The notes under the pieces: model-generated
The model's database searches: none
The model's input: only the letters and a program-made list of their open reading frames with translations
Told to the model about the DNA's origin: nothing
Program-made: the position numbers and the translations under genes
NCBI GenBank assembly: GCA_013397455.1
Contig: VYZB01000024.1
Coordinates: 3,149,548 to 3,213,547 of the forward strand
Origin: Crotophaga sulcirostris
Taxonomy: Eukaryota > Chordata > Aves > Cuculiformes > Crotophagidae
Direction: 5' to 3'
Length of the DNA: 64,000 bases
Part shown: positions 56,982 to 64,000 of the stretch, piece after piece
How positions within the stretch are numbered: position 1 is the stretch's first letter
Layout of the letters: every line of letters starts with the position of its first letter

Positions 56982-59900
56982 CTGAAAAGCAGAAGGAAAG
57001 ATAAGAGACAGAAAAAAGCAAAAATGAGACATGCTCTAGATCATACAGCATGCATTTCAACAGCAGTGTGGGCATCAGGGAGAAGGAAAGCAACAAATAT
57101 TAGATACCTGTTAATAAGTGTTTTATAAGGTTGCATAGATTTAAGAACAGAATGCAGAGTAAACCCTCTCTTTCACCAGGAGAATCCCTTCCAACATTGC
57201 AATAAGCAAAACCAGCCATGTTAGGATTTCAGAAGTACAAGTTATTTTTATTGCAATTAGAAAAAAAAAAGAGGAAGGCTATTGTAATTTTATAGTTGGT
57301 TTATTTGTAAATAAATAAAAATACATTAAATGAATGATACATTCATGTTTTCTTGATATTCTACATAAAAATAAGGAACATGAGGAATACAGAAGAACCT
57401 TACCAATCAATGACACCGATTCCTCATTTAGTGAGGAATGGAAATGGCAGATTTTTCACTTCTTGCTTCTTGACAAAGCAATTCATTTCAGCTGAGGATT
57501 TCTAAGAGTTCTTAAGGCTAGACTTTGTTAAACCAGTAGGTTCACATAACGTACACAGAAAGACCTGGTTAGAAAGAGCATTACTGAAAATTATGTATTT
57601 GTATTGAAGGATAAAACAGAAGGACATGGGTAATTATACGGCAGTCAGGTGTCACTGATTCCAAACAAAAAACTGAAGTCATATTTTACAGAACTTGGAA
57701 TTCAAAATCTAAAGGAAACTTAATTCAGAGCAATCAGTATTTGTAAAAGCAATAAGCTATATTTCATCTAGTTGCAAATTTAGTTGATAAAGGCAAATCT
57801 TATTTAGGTATAAAAAATTTGATGCAGTACTATATATACATTTTAATAAGTTCAAAGAATAAAAATATTATGATACATAAAATGGATAACAAACCACTTT
57901 ATAGACAAGTTTCAAAGTTCAAGTATAAATGTTCAATACTGATCTACTAGGTGTTTCTCATGGTGTCTTAACAGGACTGACCGTAAGTCATATTACTCTT
58001 CCATATTACTATTGAATTTAATCATTGCTGACAAACTTTGTCAGTGAAATGAGGGTCAAACATGTGGTAAACAAAGGTGATTGAGAAGTCACAGATACAG
58101 AGACATATAGCTACCCGCCTTGCTTCCTGAACTGTAAGAAATTTTATGAGAAGTCCTATCTTTGAACAGAGATTATAGACCATACAGGATAGAGGTCCTG
58201 TCACAGGGAAGAGCGACTCAAAAAGATACTTCAGAGTCCTTGTAACAAACTCAAAGAAATGAAGTCCTACCTCCTAGAAAATAAAAGGGCTCATTTCCAA
58301 ACAATAAGCAAGATACATATGAAATGTGGATCAAGATCATGCAATTTTCTAATCCTGGTATAACTTCTCCAGCCTTATCATTATACCAACCCTCTTACTC
58401 GAGATCTGCTTAAAAAGCCAGTGCTAATTAGGCATTAATCATAGACATTCTACCACGTACTCTATGTGGAATCTATCCCACCTAATTTTAGATGTCTACA
58501 GCAACAACATCCACCACTGAGTTAGTCAGGCTCCTTTTATAGTCAGTGGAGAAGAAACAGATGCTTCTAGGGGTTGATTAATTTTATTTCTCCTGTAGAA
58601 TGAGATGAATCATGTCCTAGATTCCTGACTACACAGACTAGGTCTCCACTGACAGCAGAGGCTGAGAGGAGATGCAGACATCTGTAATGTAGACTTCTGC
58701 ATTTAATATGATACTTCCCACTCTTCAAGCCTGATACTGCGGAATTAATAGTCTCAGGCTCTGGATATACTATTGATCAAATTCCACAGTAGTTGCTTCT
58801 TCCCACTTTTGGAAACTGCTTTTAACACAATACTGAACAGAATATCTTTCTAATAATTGTACCTTAAAAATACAATTTAAATGTATCCTGAAATTTAAAT
58901 AGTTTACTACAATTTTGTGTGGTTAATAAGTTACTGTAATTTTAATTGTGCAGACTAATTTAAGTACAGTAACATAGCTATTTGACTTGTATAATTAAAA
59001 TTAGTAAATTGATGACCTAAAAAACTTTTGCACTCACTTCTTTGAATGAACTGTAAATAGAGGAAGGAAACTAATTAATTTCCATTAAAATACTTTCAAG
59101 AAAATCTGAAAAATTAATTTCTAACATTAATACAGCAGAAAAGCAAACAAAAATACAGAGGCTGGCTGAAAATGCATAAAATATCTAAAGAGATCCATTT
59201 CTGATGCTTTGACTCTACAATAAAAATCCATTTCAGGAAGAATAGTGAAGAAGTAATGTATATTTTCTCTATAAGCAACAAATTTAGAAAGGAAGAAGGA
59301 TAATAGACTCAGCAGTCACTTAAAAAAAAATCCAACATATAACATATTTCTTTTGACTTTTAGAGGAAATCTATTGTCACCACTAAATGCCTGCCCATTC
59401 CTAGCAATGAGACGTTCTCTGTTGCTGAAGTAAGCACGCCAATCAGGATTTCATGCAGATATACAACAATGATCGCAGTGGAAGTCTAAAAACGCCTCTC
59501 AGCAGGAAAAAACCCACAAACCTATTTTATCTTATAATGATAAATGCATTGTAATGACACAAGTATGGAGACTAAGAATTCAAAAGTTCTTGCCCCCTCC
59601 TTGACAGAGAAGAACTCTTTTTTCCCCGATGAAGTTCAGAAGGAAAATGATGAGCCTTCAGCCCACTACAGCAATCACTGTTTTTCAATAATGAAACAAG
59701 TGAAATGTGATTTTCTTCAGAAGCTTTTAAAACCCACAATTATTTTCATAAGACTGCCTGAGACTGGAGATGAAGGTGTAATTATCTTAGGTGATCTAGG
59801 GATGAAACTGAATATACTTACCAACTTCTAGGTACTAATCCAGTACAGCAGATTGCCAGATGTGAATTGCTTGGGTAAATTCCCTGGGGTAGCTAAAAAC

Positions 59901-60902
59901 CTCACGGACTGTGAAAGGCTTCTGTAAAACTAATCATGGGAAAAAAATCTTCACAACAGATCCCTACTAGAAAAAAAAAGACAGTTTCAGCTACCTTGAC
60001 AGCACTGTTTTCTTCTTTCTTGTTTCCAGATCCCTTGGAGGACCTTCTGTAGGTGCCAGGATATAACTATACAGAAAGGTACAATGTTCTGGAGACTGGG
60101 AAAGAAGTAAATTAAATGGAAACTAAAGGTTGGAAAACACATATCACTTTTTGAAACATGTACAGAAATCGTCCCAGCTGTTCTTCTTGTAGGTCTTGGA
60201 CATGGGCACAGCCAGGAATTCAGCTGTGATTATATCAGCCTTCAGCCCAGAGCCCATTATCAGATGCAGATGACCACTGTCTCCAGAAATTTCAGATTTA
60301 CCATGTTGGTTGAAGCCTGTATGTTTACAATCTTCAGAAAAAAATCCACCTGGAAATTTTTTCTGGGAATGTCAATGGGTTCTCTCCCCATTTAGTTTTA
60401 GCAGATGAAGTACAATCCCAGAAATAACTTGATTTGGGGGCCAATCCAGATTGCCTGCGTGGATGGGCAATCAGTGCAAAGCCCTTCCTCAGCTAGTGTA
60501 CACTAGCTGCAATACTCTCTGTGTACTTGCAAAAACAATGGTAAAATAATCTTTTTACATATGTAAAGATTTTTTTATTTTGTTACAGACAAGTTATTGT
60601 ATTAAGCAAATTGCAGAGGTATCTTCAAGCAACCAGCCGCAATAAGAAAATGTGCAATATTAGGTATACAAACAGCCATTATTTCAAGCAAAGCTATAGA
60701 AAAAGGAAAAGTTGGGAAAGACTCAAAAACACACAAGTCTGTGAATGTTTAAAAGATTGTAGAAACGTAAATTTTTCCAAATTACTTACCTTGAAATACC
60801 ACCTTATCCCTAAAACAAGTGCATGACTGAAAAAGCAAGAGTAATATTAAAAGCAGATTTGACTGAAACAACATGGGATTTGAATTTACAACCTAAACTC
60901 AC

Positions 60903-60994
60903 CATTCTTCTCAACAGCCTTTTTTCTGCTGATAACATAACTGTGGGCTCGCTTAGTCGTCCAGTTAACTGTTCCATTATTGCCATCAGCAGTG
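60903..60994 (-). other. Exon-like block in SGCE intron 1
   Basis: Minus-strand acceptor GCTTTTTTGTTAAG and donor GTGAGT enclose 92 bases with two open frames. In the frame that joins SGCE exon 2 it reads ...GNNGTVNWTTKRAHSYVISR KKAVEKN-like residues. The 92-base form would shift frame between SGCE exons 1 and 2. Use of an internal AG gives a 66-base exon (60903-60968) that is in phase on both sides and adds 22 residues with an N-W-T sequon. It is not recognised from memory; it could also belong to a non-coding transcript. Confidence 0.35.
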
Positions 60995-63234
60995 CTTAAC
61001 AAAAAAGCTTTTCAGAATAAAACAAACGCAAAAAAAATTAGTCAGATGAATTCCCACAAACCAAGTATCAGATCGGATCAATGCCTTCTAAACCAGGTTT
61101 TGGTTTTAGTCAGAGTTTAGGAACGTCAGGTTTAAGAAAAGGTGGTGCCCGATTTGAATGTTTAATTATATACTAATCTTTCTGACAGTCACCTTTTAGA
61201 CACTTGTTTTTTCAAATAAGCTAAGTTTACACTAAATGCTTAAGCCTCTGCAAACGTTTCTGCTGATGTAATTGTACTGGCAATAAAGATGATGGAGAAC
61301 ATTCTCTGATAAATATATTCGCACTGGCAAAACCTCACATATAGGCAAAAACGTATGTAACATTACTTTCACTAACATAGCATGCTTGGGCCAAAGTAGG
61401 GAAAGTAGTATAACCAAGAGCACAACTTTTTTTATATAAAGGGGCTTTTCTTATATAAAGATACATGGGGCTGATCGCCTTGCCCTGCAGGCATAACCAA
61501 TAATCAATTTTGGAAAAAGAAACAGTAAAAATGGTCATCTTCACCCCATGCAGCCAGAACACAGCTTGAAAACAGCTGCATCGGTGCAGCCGAAGGTGCA
61601 AGAAGGCTTAAATCTGGTGAGGAGCAAATGATTACAGGAGCAGCTTGAAGCTGTTCCATTTCACCAGCAGCAGAATTGCCTGAGAAAGCTGCCCTCCTCT
61701 CCTCCCACTTTTTGTTCTTTTGTTCTCTATGATGAATAATAGAAGTATCAGCTGTTTGCATAGTTACATGCCAACTGAAAGTACAAAGGGAAGGAATTGT
61801 AGTCAGATTCTATGAACAGGAAAGTGGCCATAATAAATAGCCTTCCTTTTGAAACAGTTTGGGAGCAAGAACTCATGCCAAACCTCAATTAAAAGATGCT
61901 ATCGGATTAGCATCTTAACTTTCTTGTAAAAGCAGCATCAGAAACAAACAAATGGTGGTACTTGCGTTCAGATATCCCAGTCCGTGGGAAGAAACAAGCA
62001 CTTATTGGCATACACTCAAAGTACAGAAATATCATTTACACTAGAAGCTTGAATACCTATGGAAACTTCTGTTGACATAGTTACACCAGTCAGCTATTAT
62101 GTTACAGATATCACATTCTCCAAACAGAATTTAAGAGGCCGAACAGGTCTGTCTTAAGCAGTAGTCATGATACACAAACAATCTATGCATATGAGTGAGG
62201 TATTTATTAATGATAATTTACTCAAAACACCTCAAATTGAATTGGAGATTAAATGTAACAAAAAAAATAGGTGCTCAAATTACTATACCAACAAAGTAAC
62301 AGTTCTAAATTATGAATTTGTTACATTTCCTTAGATGTTCAGTATACACAAAGGATTTGATAGAACAAAAAAGTTCTATTCACTTTTACATCTTTCTTGC
62401 AAGATGGACAACTTTCTCGCTGTTGAATTGATCTGCAGGCACTGTAAGTATTAATATAATACCATCCTAGGGATTATCCAACTCAGTACAGCATATGCCT
62501 TTAGTGTAAATATTCTCTAATTCTTGGAACACTCAAGAAATTCGAAAATGCTAAAATAAGGTTGTTCCAATACTTCAACAGGATGAGCTGGGCAATGAGA
62601 GGTTTCTCAGCTACAAACCAACACCACACAAAACAATTAATACAAAATTTGGTTACGGAATTATTAAACAGAGAAGAGTATTATACTTATCACAGTCAAC
62701 AAGGATTTAATGCATCTTTCCTGACACTTGATGAGCCCACAAGTTTTTTCTGATAAACATAGCAGTAACAGCATGTTACCCTACCCAGCACTTTGAAAAA
62801 CTAGATACAAAATCATTCTAGCATATTTAAATGGAATTTTAAAAAAAGACAGGTTCCAAGATGTATTTTTAAAATACAAATTATCAGTAAGTGTCTTTGA
62901 CTTGGGTTCACAAATTGTGCTAGGTTTAGCTATGGGAATTAAAAAGGTTACCTGTCCACCTCTCCATCCTACACTGTATTTCACAGGGGAACTGAAAAAG
63001 TAACCAGTGTGCCTGTTTTCAGATCCTAGAGTTTACAGTGTGATGTTTTAATATAAACATATATCCCCATCTATTCGATTACAAATGACAGGTGTGAAAT
63101 GAAACAATGCAGGAACATACTGCTCATTCAACAGCCTTCACTACAGGAATGACAGTCTCATGGAAGACAACAGAGCTGCTGGACAGTTATTTTTTTAGAT
63201 TTCTGGTTCTAGCACTAGCCTATGAAATGTGATT

Positions 63235-63250
63235 TTATATATATATATAC
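63235..63250. repeat. (TA)n microsatellite
   Basis: TATATATATATATATA in SGCE intron 1, followed by ATGTATGTAT. Confidence 0.85.
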
Positions 63251-64000
63251 ACATGTAAGTATGTATGTATAAAATGACCTGGATGTACAATATATACTGA
63301 TAAAATTTGCAAGTAAAAACGAAGGCAGGGAGATTGATAAATAATGGAGATGACATATCACTTACACAGAACAGTCTGCATTGTTTAGCAAAAAGACGAA
63401 CAGTGACGTGCACTTCAACAGAACAAAATGTAAATGTACACCCAGGAAAAAAGAAGGCATGACACATGCACACTACAGAGCAGGCACTTCAGGGATGCTG
63501 AACTTTGATTAAAAAACAAGGAGCTATGTCAGGTAATACCTGGTTGAACAGAAGATTTCAGCAGGAGGCTGTTTAGAACGGCTGACAGGCAAATAGCAAC
63601 ATCAAAAAGAAGCAGGGAGATTTTATTTTTGTCCTTGACACAGATTTGATCACTGCTCAAATGCTATGTCTATTACTAACATAGAGCCTACAAGAAGCGT
63701 AGTGACAACATGAAGAAAGATCAGGGAAGATCTGTGAATATGATTAAAGGATGACAAAAGAGTCCTTATACTACAGAATGCCGGGATTCAAATTATGCAT
63801 TTTATCAAAGAGACAGTTTAGAATTAATTTAATCAGCCTTGTACTCAACGCTGAAAAAAATGTTCATAGTGTCAGGCTCTTCAGTTTGTTACACATTGCC
63901 ACAGTTGCTGGAGCACACACCAGTGCTTATAACAGCAGGAGCAACTCACAGCTCTGTGCCTGGGACTTGTAGTACACACCGAGGTCAAGCACATCTACAG

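Larger units (their letters stand above)
56982..64000 (-). other. SGCE: SGCE intron 1 (part)
   Basis: About 7 kb of AT-rich, CpG-poor sequence upstream of SGCE exon 2. I searched for exon 1 (a GC-rich start with signal peptide) and found none, so it is beyond the window. One exon-like block at 60903-60994 is listed separately. A (TA)n tract lies near 63235-63250. A plus-strand frame at 59544-59831 has no supporting features. Confidence 0.7.

Noticed and set aside
59544..59831. 95-codon plus-strand open frame in SGCE intron 1
   Set aside because: No splice or promoter context, no motif or domain, and the length is within chance for AT-rich DNA of this size.

Overview
The window is vertebrate nuclear DNA, almost certainly from a bird. 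It is about 60% AT, has long introns with GT-AG splice sites, and its recognisable interspersed repeats are CR1 LINEs in both orientations, the dominant avian repeat family. No bacterial, plasmid or viral gene organisation is present. Most short open frames are chance frames in introns; the real coding content is about 40 short exons' worth of two well-known genes.

Layout: 1-3130 is upstream DNA with nothing recognised. 3040-4300 is a GC/CpG-rich zone interrupted by a 595-base assembly gap (3342-3936), which probably hides the promoter and first exon of CASD1. 10910-34014 (+) carries 17 consecutive coding exons of CASD1, the sialic acid O-acetyltransferase, with a 3' UTR running to about 36.1 kb. 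36.1-39.3 kb is the convergent intergenic interval. 39617-56981 (-) carries coding exons 2 to the last of SGCE (epsilon-sarcoglycan), transcribed towards CASD1. 56982-64000 is part of the large SGCE intron 1; exon 1 lies beyond the right edge. This convergent CASD1/SGCE arrangement matches the order I remember for human 7q21.3. The neighbour PEG10, a therian-specific gene, would lie beyond SGCE exon 1 and cannot be assessed here.

Both gene models were built by hand. Every exon-exon phase closes: 754 residues of CASD1 and 401 residues of SGCE read through without a frameshift or stop. The catalytic motifs of CASD1 (GDS in exon 3, DxxH in exon 8) and the sequon, cysteines and membrane span of SGCE are intact.

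The most interesting unannotated signals are in SGCE. First, 41043-41098 (-) is a candidate alternative last exon in the correct phase, with its own stop and an AATAAA 38 bases later; it would replace the C-terminal tail with one ending W-V-D-I. Second, 60903-60994 (-) in intron 1 looks like an exon. A 66-base version of it would insert 22 residues, with an N-W-T sequon, directly after the signal peptide in frame. Other points are possible spliced exons between the two genes, a CR1 element with all three in-frame stops at arginine codon positions and no 3' end, and an ancient L3-like LINE remnant in SGCE intron 6. No previously undescribed multi-gene system was found.
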